This document shows, piece by piece, positions 1 to 10,010 of a stretch of 64,000 nt of DNA. The DNA is taken from contig JACPIT010000009.1 of NCBI GenBank assembly GCA_016187945.1, positions 434,001 through 498,000 of the forward strand, given 5' to 3'. Each line of letters starts with the position of its first letter. Within the stretch, counting starts at the first letter, position 1. Source of the DNA: Opitutia bacterium. Its GTDB lineage: Bacteria > Verrucomicrobiota > Verrucomicrobiia > Opitutales > Opitutaceae. Position numbers and translations under genes: made by a program. Under the pieces are notes generated by a model. The model did no database searches. It saw only the letters and a program-made list of their open reading frames with translations, and was not told the DNA's origin.

Positions 1-73
1 CCGCGTGAACGCCGCCCACCGCGCGAGCCTCGCCGCGCCCGCCGTCATCCCGATCCCGTCCGCCCAACCATGA
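1..73 (+). CDS. 3' end of an upstream gene, cut by the window edge
   Basis: Reading from base 2 the frame is open and ends at the TGA at 71-73, giving a 23-residue tail (RVNAAHRASLAAPAV then IPIPSAQP). The stop overlaps the ATG of the next gene at 70 in an ATGA junction, the arrangement used at seven other junctions here, which is the main reason to think it is a real gene end. Nothing can be said about its product. The first frame is also open up to base 70, so an earlier start of the following glycosyltransferase cannot be excluded. Confidence 0.4.
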   Translation, partial: RVNAAHRASLAAPAVIPIPSAQP

Positions 74-1356
74 GCGTCCCACCGATCGACAAACGGCGCA
101 CGGCCGATCTCCCGCAACGCGTGCTCTTCGTGAACGACGTGGGCTTCCAATACGGGGCCGGCATCGCCCAAGCACGCCAGATCGAGGCCCTCCTCGCCCT
201 CGGCATCGAAGTCGGCGCCCTCGCGTGGGCGACCGGCGAGATCAAACTCGAGCATGTCGCCACGCGCCCCGTCGACCCGCAGCTCTGGCTCGGCCTGCGC
301 GAAGTCAACGGCCTCGAAGGCGACAAATTTCTCAGCGACCGCGCCGTCATTGCCGGTCTGCAATTGGAAGTCGCCCGCTTCAATCCGTCCGTGGTGCTCG
401 TCGGCAATCTCCATGCCGCACGCTGGAGCCTGCAGGTCCTCCCGGCGCTCCGCGAGATCGGGTGCCGCGTCGTCGCCTTCGTCCACGACGCCTACCTCTA
501 CACCGGACGCTGCGCCTACCCCGGAAATTGCGAACTCTACCTGACTGGCTGCAACGAGACCTGCCCCACCGCCGACGTTTACCCCCAGCTCGCCCCGCCG
601 CTCATCGCCGGCGCGTGGCAGCTCCGGCGCGAAGTGTTCGGCGGCGCGCACGGCATCGAAATCGTCGCGAACAGCCGTTGGAGCGAGCGCATGTTCCGCG
701 CCGCGGTGCCGCAATGCCCGCTCGTCGACACCGTTCATCTCGGCGCCGACGACCGCGTATTCCAGCCCGGCGACCGCTCCGCCGCCCGCCGCCATCTCGG
801 TCTGCCGGACGACAAACCCGTCGTGCTCTGCGCCGCGGTGAATTTTCAGGAATCCCGCAAAGGCGGCCCTGAACTCCGCGAGATCATCGCCGCTCTGCGA
901 GGCGAGGCGACGTTCGCCGCCTTCGGACACAACGCCGCGGAAATCCCCGGACTCATCGGTCTCGGCTATCATCTCCAGGCGCACCAACTCGCCACGATCT
1001 ATCAGGCGGCCGACATCTATCTCGGCACCGCGACCGAGGAGGCCTTCGGGCAGACGCTCATGGAAGCCCAGCTCTGCGGCGTGCCGGTGGTGGCTTTTCG
1101 CACCGGAGGTGTCGAGGAGATCGTGCAACACGACGTCACCGGAAAACTGGTTCGCAATCGCGACATTCCACAGACCATCGAAGCGATCCGCGCGACGCTC
1201 GCCGACCGCAGCTTCCGGGAGCGCGCAGGTGCACAAGCACGCGCCCACGCCGCACGATCGTTCGGCTTCGAGGCGCACGCACATCGCTGGCAGGCGTATC
1301 TGACCCAACAGCACTCTCCTGGTCCCGCCGAGGCGGGACGCGGTGCGGCGCGATGA
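70..1356 (+). CDS. GT4-family glycosyltransferase with a cysteine loop
   Basis: This is a cytosolic GT-B fold glycosyltransferase of 428 residues with no membrane segment. The N-terminal Rossmann half begins FVNDVGFQYGAGI (20-32). Residues 139-165 hold HDAYLYTG followed by Cys148, Cys154, Cys161 and Cys165, matching the 'HD..W.TG.C.Y..GC....GC..CP' loop of a WcaC-like branch of GT4 enzymes. The C-terminal donor site has the EX7E pair Glu324 and Glu332 in EEAFGQTLMEA, then GVPVVAFRTGGVEEIV. The ATG at 70 overlaps the previous stop, and the gene's own stop overlaps the next start by 4 bases (1353-1356), so it is probably translated together with the GT-C gene that follows. Donor and acceptor sugars cannot be read from the sequence. 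Confidence 0.85.
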   Translation: MSVPPIDKRRTADLPQRVLFVNDVGFQYGAGIAQARQIEALLALGIEVGALAWATGEIKLEHVATRPVDPQLWLGLREVNGLEGDKFLSDRAVIAGLQLEVARFNPSVVLVGNLHAARWSLQVLPALREIGCRVVAFVHDAYLYTGRCAYPGNCELYLTGCNETCPTADVYPQLAPPLIAGAWQLRREVFGGAHGIEIVANSRWSERMFRAAVPQCPLVDTVHLGADDRVFQPGDRSAARRHLGLPDDKPVVLCAAVNFQESRKGGPELREIIAALRGEATFAAFGHNAAEIPGLIGLGYHLQAHQLATIYQAADIYLGTATEEAFGQTLMEAQLCGVPVVAFRTGGVEEIVQHDVTGKLVRNRDIPQTIEAIRATLADRSFRERAGAQARAHAARSFGFEAHAHRWQAYLTQQHSPGPAEAGRGAAR

Positions 1357-4193
1357 TCGTCTTCTCGGTCCATTTTCTCCTGCTGGCGATCCTCTCTGGC
1401 GCGAGCGCCCGCCCGCTGACTCGGACGAGGAGCGAGCGCGCCCTCGCCGCGCTTTTGTTGGCGTGGGGGAACGTGGTGCTGACTTGCCTGCTGCTCTCGG
1501 CGGTCCATCAACTCGGCAGTTCCGGCTGGTTCTTCACCACCTCGGTCGCGCTCGCCGCGTGCGCCTGGTTTTTTCTGCGCCGGCTGACGCCGCTCGCCCC
1601 CGAGACCGCCGCGCCCGCTCCCGCTCGGTGGCTGAGGATTGCGTTCGTCGCCACGGTGGCCCCCATCGCGCTCGCCAACTTCAGCGTCGCGCTCAGCTAC
1701 GAGCCGAACAACTACGACTCGCTCACGTATCACCTGCCCCGCGCGATGTTCTACCTCGGGCAAGGCAGCCTGGGGCACTTCGACACCGGCAACGACCGGC
1801 AGATCTATTTTCCGTTTAACTATAATCTGCTGCATCTCTTCGGGCTCATCTACGGCCCGCCGCGGCAGGTTCTGACTTTATTCAACCTGCTCATGTGGGC
1901 CGCGGCCGGCGTGGCGGTCCACCGGCTGTCTCGTCTCGCGCTCCTCTCCGCCAACGTCTCGCTGCTGGCGGCGTGGTTCGCGCTGCTGGCGACGCAGACG
2001 CTCGCGCAAGCGACGTCGACCACCAACGACCTGCCGCTGGGCGCCGGTCTCGTCATCGCCTTGGTGTTCGCGTTGCGCTGGTCGCGATCGCACCAACGCC
2101 GCGACGCCATGCTCGCCGGTCTCGCGGCCGGATTGACCGCCGGCACCAAATTGACCGCGGTGTTCTTCGCACCCGCGGCGGGATTGCTCGCGCTGGTGTG
2201 GGGCTATCGCTGCTGGCGCGGAAGCCAGCTCGTGCAATTCGGTCGAGCGATTCGCGCCTGGGTGCTGCCCGGATTGCTCGCGCTCGCCGTGGCCGCTCCG
2301 TTCGCGATCATCAATCTGGCGGCGAAGGGCCAGTGGATGACCAGGAGTTACGACTACACGCTCAATCGCCCGCTCTCCGTCGGCTCGGCCGTGCAGACGG
2401 CCAAGGGTTACCTCGCACAGCTTTTTCTCGAGCCGCTCAGCCGGTTCGATTTCGATCAGGAGCGCATCAAGCGGATGAACGCGTGGGCCGATCGCACGCT
2501 GTTTTCCCACTGGAACGAAGCGCACGCGTTTTCGAAGTTCTACCTCTTCCCTCCCGACCTCACCGAGGACCATGTCTGGTTCGGTCTGACTGGTCCCGCC
2601 GTGCTGCTCGCCGCGCTGTGGTGCCTCGCCCGCTGGCGACGCATGGCTCCGCCAGTCGTCTGGTTGGCGTGGATCGGCCTCGGTTGGTTCGCCGTCTATT
2701 TTCTGCTCAACCGCTGGTCGCTCTACAATCAGCGCTACATGGTGCCCGCGATGCTGTTGATGACGCCTTGCCTCGCGGTCATGTGGGAAATCGATTGGAT
2801 CGGCAGCGCGGCTCGCCGAGGGTTTCGGGCGGCCCTTGCGGCCGTCGCGGTGGGCACGCTTTGGTTGGCCGGAACGTATCTGACGCAGAACACGCGTCGC
2901 CCGTTCATCCCGTTCTGGTCCGCCCGCATCGCACCGGCCGCGTTGCCGACGCTGCCCCCGCGCCTGGCCGATCGCCTCGCGATGGAACCTCACGTCAACA
3001 TCCAGGCCACCGACGGCAACGAGCGCATCTTCCTGCTGATGGCCGCGGGGCACCACCAGCGTTTCACTTCGTTCGCGCGACAGGTGCCGGACGCCTACAA
3101 CGTTTTTTCGCAGTGGGGTCTCGCCCGCAAAGTCGCCTACGTGAACATGGCGCAGCAGTCGTCCTACACGTTGGTGAAGATTCCGACGAAGCGCACGGCG
3201 GGAGTCGAGTTCCTGGGCTCGATCGGCACCGGCGTCGAGACACAGGACTACCTCGGTCTTCCGCCCAAGGCGAACGAACGACCGCCCCGCGGCAGCAACC
3301 GTCAGGTTCTCGTAGTGCTCAGCTACGCGCCCAGCGAACCCAATCGCTATCTGTTCACTCGCATTCAAATCGTCGGCTTGAATCCCGCCGATCAGGCGAG
3401 GCTGCGCGTCGGCGTCGAATACCAGGATCGCACCGAGGAAGTGTTGGCGACCTTCGACCGCTCAGGCGAAGCACCTGCATCCATCACCAAGCCCTTTCGC
3501 CGCTTCTTCGTTCGCGTCACCGACGAGGCGAGCGGCCAAGGGATCGGATCGGTCAGCGTCCCACGACTGATCCGGGAAAAGCCGCCGGAATTCGGGACGC
3601 CCTTCGAGCCGACCGTCATCTTCACGGACAAACTCGTCGCGAACGATCCGGTCAGCTACATCGCGACCACCGGCCTCGATAACGCCGAAGGCCCCTACCC
3701 ACAATGGCACCTCCCGCTGATTCGCTGGGCCCGGCAGCCGAGCGTGAAGCTCGAGATACCGGCAGACGACGATCTGGTGACGCTGCGGTTGACGTTCAGC
3801 CTCCGCAGCTTTGTGCGTGAGCGCGCCACGATCGCGCTGCTGCACAACGGCCAACTCGTGAAATACTACGACCTCGACGATCACAATGCGTGGATCGACG
3901 AGTCCCTCGCGCTCAAGCCCGCACCAGGCAAAAACGTGATCGAGTTCCGCAACGTCGCGCTCGGCTCGGCCGCAGACTGGCCGGACTATCTCGCCCGCTA
4001 TCCCGACGTGAAGGACTTCGTCGTTGCGCAGAAAATCCCGCCGGAGCAAGGTGCGCGCGAGCACTACGAAGCCTTTGGCCGCAAGGAGCGTCGCGTGCTT
4101 CATTTCAAGCACGACCTCGCCCCGTCGACTGTCGCCGATTCGCGCTACTATATTTTTCGCGACTTGGTGGTGGAAGGCCTGCGCGAACCGTGA
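1353..4193 (+). CDS. GT-C-like membrane glycosyltransferase with periplasmic beta domains (paralogue 1 of 4)
   Basis: A 946-residue polytopic membrane protein. Roughly residues 1-500 are hydrophobic helices. The first large outer loop carries NNYDSLTYHLPRAMFYLGQ (119-137), the loop type that holds the catalytic Asp (here Asp122) in GT-C enzymes using polyprenyl-phosphate sugars, followed by TTNDLP and GTKLTAVFFAPA. Residues ~540-946 are soluble and beta-rich, presumably periplasmic. Near the end, after a strand reading NVIEFRNV, comes DWPDYLARYPDV (from 875) and GAREHYEAFGRKERR, then a last strand YYIFRDLVVEGL. Two more intact paralogues follow directly. The core is GT39/PMT-like only by motif and topology; sugar and acceptor are unknown. 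Confidence 0.75.
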   Translation: MIVFSVHFLLLAILSGASARPLTRTRSERALAALLLAWGNVVLTCLLLSAVHQLGSSGWFFTTSVALAACAWFFLRRLTPLAPETAAPAPARWLRIAFVATVAPIALANFSVALSYEPNNYDSLTYHLPRAMFYLGQGSLGHFDTGNDRQIYFPFNYNLLHLFGLIYGPPRQVLTLFNLLMWAAAGVAVHRLSRLALLSANVSLLAAWFALLATQTLAQATSTTNDLPLGAGLVIALVFALRWSRSHQRRDAMLAGLAAGLTAGTKLTAVFFAPAAGLLALVWGYRCWRGSQLVQFGRAIRAWVLPGLLALAVAAPFAIINLAAKGQWMTRSYDYTLNRPLSVGSAVQTAKGYLAQLFLEPLSRFDFDQERIKRMNAWADRTLFSHWNEAHAFSKFYLFPPDLTEDHVWFGLTGPAVLLAALWCLARWRRMAPPVVWLAWIGLGWFAVYFLLNRWSLYNQRYMVPAMLLMTPCLAVMWEIDWIGSAARRGFRAALAAVAVGTLWLAGTYLTQNTRRPFIPFWSARIAPAALPTLPPRLADRLAMEPHVNIQATDGNERIFLLMAAGHHQRFTSFARQVPDAYNVFSQWGLARKVAYVNMAQQSSYTLVKIPTKRTAGVEFLGSIGTGVETQDYLGLPPKANERPPRGSNRQVLVVLSYAPSEPNRYLFTRIQIVGLNPADQARLRVGVEYQDRTEEVLATFDRSGEAPASITKPFRRFFVRVTDEASGQGIGSVSVPRLIREKPPEFGTPFEPTVIFTDKLVANDPVSYIATTGLDNAEGPYPQWHLPLIRWARQPSVKLEIPADDDLVTLRLTFSLRSFVRERATIALLHNGQLVKYYDLDDHNAWIDESLALKPAPGKNVIEFRNVALGSAADWPDYLARYPDVKDFVVAQKIPPEQGAREHYEAFGRKERRVLHFKHDLAPSTVADSRYYIFRDLVVEGLREP

Positions 4194-4217
4194 GCCCGCC
4201 GATCGCACCGCCGGACC

Positions 4218-7070
4218 ATGACCATACTCTTGATTCATCTGCTGCTGTTGTCGCTGCTCTCGTTTGCGGCTGCCCGCCGGGTGCTGACCGGGATGCTCGA
4301 TCGGATCGTCGCGGCCGCGTTTGTCGCTTGGAGCAACATCGTGGCGACCAGCCTGCTGCTCTCCAGCGCGGCGAAGCTCGCCGACGCCGCGTGGCTGTTC
4401 CGTGTCTCGATCGTGCTGGCGCTGGCGCTGTTTCTCGCGGTGCGAAAATTCGCACGCCCCGTCGCTCCCGAAACGACAGCCGCCGCCAGCGACTCGCTCA
4501 ATCCGTGGCTGCTCGGCGCTGCGCTCGGAAGCCTCGGGCTCATGCTGATCTCGAATCTCGCGATCGCCGCCGCCTACGAGCCGAACAACTACGACTCGAT
4601 GACCTACCACCTGCCGCGGGTGCTCTACTACCTCGGCCAAGGATCGCTGGCGCACTTCGAGACGGCCGACTTCCGGCAGGTCTACTATCCCTTCAATTTC
4701 AATCTGCTCCAACTGGTCTGCTTCGCCTACGAAGCGCCGCTCCGAGCCGTCAATTTCCTCAACGTCGCCGCGTGGGTCGTGACCGGACTTTCCGTATTCC
4801 GGATCGCTCGCCTGTGCGGCGCCAGCGTGAACGCATCGGTGGCGGCCGCCTGGCTGACGCTCACCGCCACGCAAGTGCTCGCGGAGGCGACCAGCACGAT
4901 CCTCGATTTGCCGGCCGCGGCGGCGCTCGCGGCCACCCTGGTCTTTGTTCTGCGCTGGCGCGACCAGCGTCGCACCGCCGATGCCCTGCTCGCCGGTGTG
5001 GCGGCCAGCATGTGCGCCGGCACCAAGCTCACCGCGGCCTTCTTCGCCCCGGCCGCCGCCGTGCTCTTCGTCGCGATCGCCTGGCGGCACTGGCGGCGCG
5101 GAGCGGTGCGCGAGCTGTTGACCGGCATTCGCGCCTGGCTGCTTCCAGTCGCACTCGCGGGCGTGCTGTGCGCGCCGTTCGTGCTCTTCAATCTGCGGGC
5201 GACGGGACGCCTGATGACCGACCGCATGGATTTCACGCTGAACAAGCCGTTCTCCGTCGCCTGCGCGCTTCAGACCACCAAGGGCTACCTGGTTCAGATG
5301 TTCTGCGAGCCGCTGGGCCGCTACTCGTTTGATCGGGAGCACATCGATGCGGTGAATCACTGGTTCGCGCAGCACGTCTTCCAAACCTGGAATCCGGCCC
5401 ACGCGTTTTCCGAGCTCTACCTGATCCCGCCCGATCTGAACGAAGACCACGTGTTCTTCGGTTTCGCCGGTCCGCTGTTTCTCCTCTGCGCGCTGTTCTG
5501 TCTCGTCCGCGACGCGCGCCTGCGCCGGCCCATTTCATGGATCGCGCTGCTGGGCGTCGGCTGGTTCGCGTTCTACTTCGCGACCAACAAATGGTCGCTC
5601 TACAACCAGCGGTATTTCATCTCCGCCGTGGTCATCCTCGGGCCTTGCGCCGCCGCCGTGTGGGACGCGCGCGTCGGACGGAATGCGGCGGTGAGGGCGA
5701 TCCTCGGCGCGATTTTTTGGTTCACGGCGCTGAGCGGACTTTGGTTCTCCGGACACTATCTGCTCAACAACCACATCCGCCCGCTACCCGGCGTCCAATC
5801 GCAGCCGGCGCAGACACTCCCGGCGCTGCCGGACACTCTCGCGGAGCGGCTCGCGCAGCAAGCCCGCCTCCAAGTCGTCTCCTACGGCACCAACGAGCGG
5901 ATTTTCCCGCTCTTGCACGTCGGTCGCCGCCAGCGCGTGACCTCCGGCTCTGCCATCCTGCCCGGCACCTACACGCTGTTCTCGTTCTGGGAGGCGACGC
6001 GGAACTGCATCTACAGCAATCTCGCCTACTACGCGTCCTACACGCTCGTTTCCGTCCCGGCCAAAACCACCGCCGGCGTCGAATTCCTCGGTAACATTCC
6101 CGGCGCCGGAGATGCGTTCGACTACGTCGGATTGCCAGCCGATGCCGATTCCGTCGCGGCCACTCGCGCGACGAGCAACATCGCTGTCATCGCGGAATAT
6201 TCCGCTGACACGAACGACCGCGTGCGCCTCGGGCACGGCCGCATCCGCGTCGTCGGCGTGAATCCCCGCGATTCCGCCCACGTCGTCATCGGCGCGGAGA
6301 TGGCCGACGGCGCCGTGCGGTCGCTGCTGTCGGTTTCTCACTCGGACTGGACCCGCGTCGCCGTGCCCGCGCCATTCAAGCGCCTGGTCATCCGCGTCGT
6401 CGACGACGCCACCGGCCGGCTTCTCGGATCGGGCGAGATGCCGTTCACGGTTTGGAAACTGATCCTCGAGACCAAACTGCCTCCCGCGCCCGACGCGCTC
6501 TTCAGCACGGAGCTGGTTTCCGGCGAACCGGCTCGCGTCCTCTCGGTGAACGGTCTCGCCGCGCTCGAGGGCCCTTACGCGCAATGGGACATGCCCGTCT
6601 TCCGCTGGGCCAAGCAACCCGCGCTGCAGATCACCGTTCCGCCTTATCCCAACTGCGCCCGCCTGCGGCTCAAGTTCAGCCTCCGCCTCCAGGTGCGCGA
6701 CGAGGCCGCGGTCGAGGTGCGGCACAACGGTCAACCCGTGCAAACTTTCCTGCTGAGCGGGCGCTTCGACTGGCACTCGCGAACGATCGACGTCGACGCC
6801 GCCCCCGGCACCAACGTCTTCGAGCTGCGAGACCGCACCAACGAACCCACTCCCGACTGGGTCGCCTACCTCGAGCGCAATCCGGACGTGCGGCGACACC
6901 TCGAATCGAAGGGCGAACCGCTGGAGGCCGGCGCGAGACGACACTACGAGACCAACGGCCGCACCGAAGGGCGCTTCCTGCCGGTGCGCGCCGGCGCGGC
7001 GGAGAAGCCGCGCGACTCGCTCTATTTCGCGTTTCGCAATCTCCGCGTGGAAGGGTTCCCCGCTCGATGA
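4218..7070 (+). CDS. GT-C-like membrane glycosyltransferase with periplasmic beta domains (paralogue 2 of 4)
   Basis: The 950-residue second member of the quartet aligns end to end with the preceding protein. It keeps NNYDSMTYHLPRVLYYLGQ (124-142) with candidate catalytic Asp126, then an altered ILDLP where the others have TNDLP, and GTKLTAAFFAPA. The C-terminal half again has a GLAALEGPYAQWDMPVFRW strand pair and the DWVAYLERNPDV ... ARRHYETNGRTEGR element (880-919), the form closest to the consensus 'NPDV...HY...G..EGR' seen in many glycan-related proteins. It begins 24 bases after the previous stop with no Shine-Dalgarno sequence. It probably transfers a sugar from a polyprenyl-phosphate donor outside the cytoplasmic membrane; its specificity may differ from its neighbours. 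Confidence 0.75.
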   Translation: MTILLIHLLLLSLLSFAAARRVLTGMLDRIVAAAFVAWSNIVATSLLLSSAAKLADAAWLFRVSIVLALALFLAVRKFARPVAPETTAAASDSLNPWLLGAALGSLGLMLISNLAIAAAYEPNNYDSMTYHLPRVLYYLGQGSLAHFETADFRQVYYPFNFNLLQLVCFAYEAPLRAVNFLNVAAWVVTGLSVFRIARLCGASVNASVAAAWLTLTATQVLAEATSTILDLPAAAALAATLVFVLRWRDQRRTADALLAGVAASMCAGTKLTAAFFAPAAAVLFVAIAWRHWRRGAVRELLTGIRAWLLPVALAGVLCAPFVLFNLRATGRLMTDRMDFTLNKPFSVACALQTTKGYLVQMFCEPLGRYSFDREHIDAVNHWFAQHVFQTWNPAHAFSELYLIPPDLNEDHVFFGFAGPLFLLCALFCLVRDARLRRPISWIALLGVGWFAFYFATNKWSLYNQRYFISAVVILGPCAAAVWDARVGRNAAVRAILGAIFWFTALSGLWFSGHYLLNNHIRPLPGVQSQPAQTLPALPDTLAERLAQQARLQVVSYGTNERIFPLLHVGRRQRVTSGSAILPGTYTLFSFWEATRNCIYSNLAYYASYTLVSVPAKTTAGVEFLGNIPGAGDAFDYVGLPADADSVAATRATSNIAVIAEYSADTNDRVRLGHGRIRVVGVNPRDSAHVVIGAEMADGAVRSLLSVSHSDWTRVAVPAPFKRLVIRVVDDATGRLLGSGEMPFTVWKLILETKLPPAPDALFSTELVSGEPARVLSVNGLAALEGPYAQWDMPVFRWAKQPALQITVPPYPNCARLRLKFSLRLQVRDEAAVEVRHNGQPVQTFLLSGRFDWHSRTIDVDAAPGTNVFELRDRTNEPTPDWVAYLERNPDVRRHLESKGEPLEAGARRHYETNGRTEGRFLPVRAGAAEKPRDSLYFAFRNLRVEGFPAR

Positions 7071-7124
7071 TCGCTTCCCCGCCCGCCACTCCACCACGCC
7101 CCTCCGGGAACGAAACGTTGCCTT

Positions 7125-7136
7125 CGGACCGGTCCG
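7125..7136. repeat. 12-base perfect palindrome in a spacer
   Basis: CGGACCGGTCCG is a perfect palindrome in the 93-base spacer between two GT-C paralogues, 27 bases before the downstream ATG. It could be an operator-like site or chance in GC-rich DNA. No -35/-10 pair is recognisable beside it. Confidence 0.25.
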
Positions 7137-7163
7137 GCTGAGAACGTCGACGCGTTTCGCGCC

Positions 7164-10010
7164 ATGTATCTGTTCGTGTTCCACAGCGTCTTCCTGATCG
7201 GAGCCTCCTCCGCCGCCGCGGCGCGGCTCGTCGCGACGCTGTCCGATCGTTTGATCGCCACCTTCGTCGTCGCGTGGACCAACATCGTCGTCACGTGCCT
7301 CCTGCTCGCCTCGCTGCATCGTCTCGGCGACTCGGGCTGGTTTCTGCGCACGTCACTCGTGCTTGCGGCGCTCACCTGGTTCCTGCTTCGCCGCCGGGCA
7401 CCCGCCGCTCCCGCGCCGCGTGCGGCTGGCGAACGTTTCTCTCCCGCGCTCGTCGCGGTTTTCTGCCTGAGTCTGGCGCCGATCGCTTGGGCGAATCTTC
7501 GCATCGCCGCGACCTACGCGCCGAACAACTTCGACTCGCTGGCGTATCACCTTCCCCGCGCCATGTTCTATCTCGGGCAGGGAACGCTCGCCCACTTCGA
7601 CACGGGCAACGACCGCCAACTGTTTTTCCCCTTCAACTACAATCTGCTCCAAGCGTTCGGCTTCGTGCACGGCGCCCCGCTTCAGGCGCAGAATTTTTTC
7701 AATCTCGCGACGTGGGCGATGGCCGGCATCGCCGTCTACCGGCTCAGCCGACTCTGCGCTTGCACTCCGAATGCCGGACTCGTCGCGACCTGGCTGGCGC
7801 TGACCTCGACGCAAATTCTCGCGCAAGCCACCGCCACAACCAACGACCTGCCGACCGGCGCCGCGCTGCTCGGCGCACTCGTGTTCGCCCTGCGCTGGCG
7901 CGAGACGCGAATCGCGAGCGACGCGACGATCGCCGGTCTCGCGCTGGGCCTCGGCGTCGGCTCGAAGCTCACGGTCATCTTCTTCGCTCCGGTCGTCGGT
8001 TTGATCGGCGCCGGATGGCTGCTCCAGAGCTGGCGCACCGGCCGATTGCCGGCGTTTTTCGCCGGCGTCCGCGGCTGGATCTGGCCCGGCCTCGTGGCCG
8101 TCGCGCTGGCCTCGCCTTTCGCAATCGTCAACCTCGTCGAAAAAGGCAAGTGGGTGACCAACACCTACGACTACACCCTGAATCGACCGTTCAAGTTCGC
8201 CTCGTCGATCCAGACCGCCGAAGCCTACCTCGCCCAGCTATTCATCGAACCCGTGCAACGTTTCACGTTGGACGTCGGTTTCACCGAACGGTTGAACGCC
8301 TGGGGCAGTCGCGTGCTTTTCCCGCATTGGAACGGTGCCTACGCGTTTTCGCCGTTCTACCTCTTCCCGCCCGATCTCAACGAAGATCACGTGTGGTTCG
8401 GCTTCACCGGCGCGTTCGTGGTCTTGGTTGCGATCGGCAGCCTGTTGCGTTTTCGCCGGGTGAGTCCTCCCGTGTTGTGGCTGGCCGCGCTCGGCCTGGG
8501 GTGGTTCGCAACGTATTTCCTCCTGAACAAGTGGTCGCTCTACAACCAGCGCTACTTCGTGCTGCCCGTGCTGGTGCTTTGTCCCGGCCTGGCTGTCGTC
8601 GCCGATGCGCGCCTGACGCGTCCGCTGCTGCAACGCGGCCTCCACTTGCTCCTCGCACTCCTCGCGCTCTCGGCGCTGTGGATGAGCGGCATTTATCTGT
8701 TCAAGAATTCCAGCCGCTCCTACGAGCCGTTCTGGTCCGGCTATGTCCCGCCTCCGGCCCTGCCCGCGCTGCCGCCCGTGATGGCCCAGCGCCTCGCCGA
8801 ACAACGCCGGATCAACATCGACACTGCCGACGGCAACGAGCGCATTTTCCTCCTCATGAGCGTCGGCGAAGGCCAGCGCTTCACCGCCTCGGCTCACGTC
8901 CGACCCGGCGTCTACAATGTCTTTTCCGAATGGCGATTTCCCCGCCGCGTCGCCTACAGCAACATCGAGCAGACCTCCTCCCACACGATCGTGCCGGTCG
9001 CGGGCAAGCACACGGCGGGAATCGAGTTTCTCGGCACCATCGGCACCGGCGTGGCGGCGCTGGATTACTACGGTCTCGCCCCCGAGCCCGATCAAACGGC
9101 CGCCACGGACCGGGATTCAAACATCCTCGTCAAGTTGCTCTACGCCCCGCGCGAGCCCGGTCGCTATGCCGGCATGCGGATCAAAGTCGCCGGCCTGAAC
9201 GCGCCCGATCGCGTGCGTCTCCGCGCGGAGGTCGAATATGCGGACGGCTCGATTGCTCCCCTCGTCTCTTTCACCGCGAGCGGCGAACAGCCGGCGCCGA
9301 TCACTCGCCCCTTCCGCCGCATCCTTCTGCGAGCGGAAAAACTGAGTGACGGCCAGACGGTGGGCAGCACGGCGATTCCCTATCTGTTCCGCGTCCTGCC
9401 GCCGGAAATCGATGTGCCCGATTCGCCCGACCTGCTCTTCGCCGATGAACTCGTGCTGCCCAAGCCCGTCACATCGTTCGTCGTCACCGGCCTCGCAGCC
9501 CCGGAGGGCCCTTACCCGCCGCGCGATCTTCCGCTGGTCCGCTGGGCGAAGTCGCCCGTGGTGCGGATCGAGATCCCGCCCACCCGTCTGCTCGACCATC
9601 TCGAGTTCGAATTCAGTGCCCGTCTCCAAGTGCGGTCCGCCGGCAGCATCGATGTGGTTTTCAACGGCGAGCCCGTCGCCAATTTTGCGCTCGGAGGCCG
9701 CGACAAATGGGTCGACGGCAAGGTCCGCCTCACTCCCGCCGCGGGGACGAATGTCATCGAGCTGCGCAACGTCGTCGTCAGCGACGAGCCCGACTGGCTC
9801 GACTATCTCGAACGCTATCCCGACGTGAAAGCCTACGTCGTCGCGCAGGGCATTCCGCTTGAACAAGGCGCGCGCCGCCACTGGGAATCGTTTGGGCACA
9901 AGGAAACCCGCACGCTGCACATGCGCCGCAGCGTGGTCACTCTCGACGATCCCGCTCAGCTCTACTACCTGTTCCGCTCCATCCGCATTTTCGGCTACCG
10001 CCAACCATGA
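7164..10010 (+). CDS. GT-C-like membrane glycosyltransferase with periplasmic beta domains (paralogue 3 of 4)
   Basis: The 948-residue third paralogue is closer to the first than to the second: the loop reads NNFDSLAYHLPRAMFYLGQ (121-139, candidate catalytic Asp124), and HFDTGNDRQLFFPFNYN, TTNDLP and the periplasmic TADGNERIFLLM segment are shared. The late element is DWLDYLERYPDV ... ARRHWESFGHKETR (877-916), with Trp for Tyr in the HYE part. The gene follows a 93-base spacer that holds a 12-base palindrome (7125-7136) and no clear promoter. Its stop overlaps the start of the acyltransferase by 4 bases (10007-10010), linking acyl decoration of the glycan to this enzyme set. Confidence 0.75.
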   Translation: MYLFVFHSVFLIGASSAAAARLVATLSDRLIATFVVAWTNIVVTCLLLASLHRLGDSGWFLRTSLVLAALTWFLLRRRAPAAPAPRAAGERFSPALVAVFCLSLAPIAWANLRIAATYAPNNFDSLAYHLPRAMFYLGQGTLAHFDTGNDRQLFFPFNYNLLQAFGFVHGAPLQAQNFFNLATWAMAGIAVYRLSRLCACTPNAGLVATWLALTSTQILAQATATTNDLPTGAALLGALVFALRWRETRIASDATIAGLALGLGVGSKLTVIFFAPVVGLIGAGWLLQSWRTGRLPAFFAGVRGWIWPGLVAVALASPFAIVNLVEKGKWVTNTYDYTLNRPFKFASSIQTAEAYLAQLFIEPVQRFTLDVGFTERLNAWGSRVLFPHWNGAYAFSPFYLFPPDLNEDHVWFGFTGAFVVLVAIGSLLRFRRVSPPVLWLAALGLGWFATYFLLNKWSLYNQRYFVLPVLVLCPGLAVVADARLTRPLLQRGLHLLLALLALSALWMSGIYLFKNSSRSYEPFWSGYVPPPALPALPPVMAQRLAEQRRINIDTADGNERIFLLMSVGEGQRFTASAHVRPGVYNVFSEWRFPRRVAYSNIEQTSSHTIVPVAGKHTAGIEFLGTIGTGVAALDYYGLAPEPDQTAATDRDSNILVKLLYAPREPGRYAGMRIKVAGLNAPDRVRLRAEVEYADGSIAPLVSFTASGEQPAPITRPFRRILLRAEKLSDGQTVGSTAIPYLFRVLPPEIDVPDSPDLLFADELVLPKPVTSFVVTGLAAPEGPYPPRDLPLVRWAKSPVVRIEIPPTRLLDHLEFEFSARLQVRSAGSIDVVFNGEPVANFALGGRDKWVDGKVRLTPAAGTNVIELRNVVVSDEPDWLDYLERYPDVKAYVVAQGIPLEQGARRHWESFGHKETRTLHMRRSVVTLDDPAQLYYLFRSIRIFGYRQP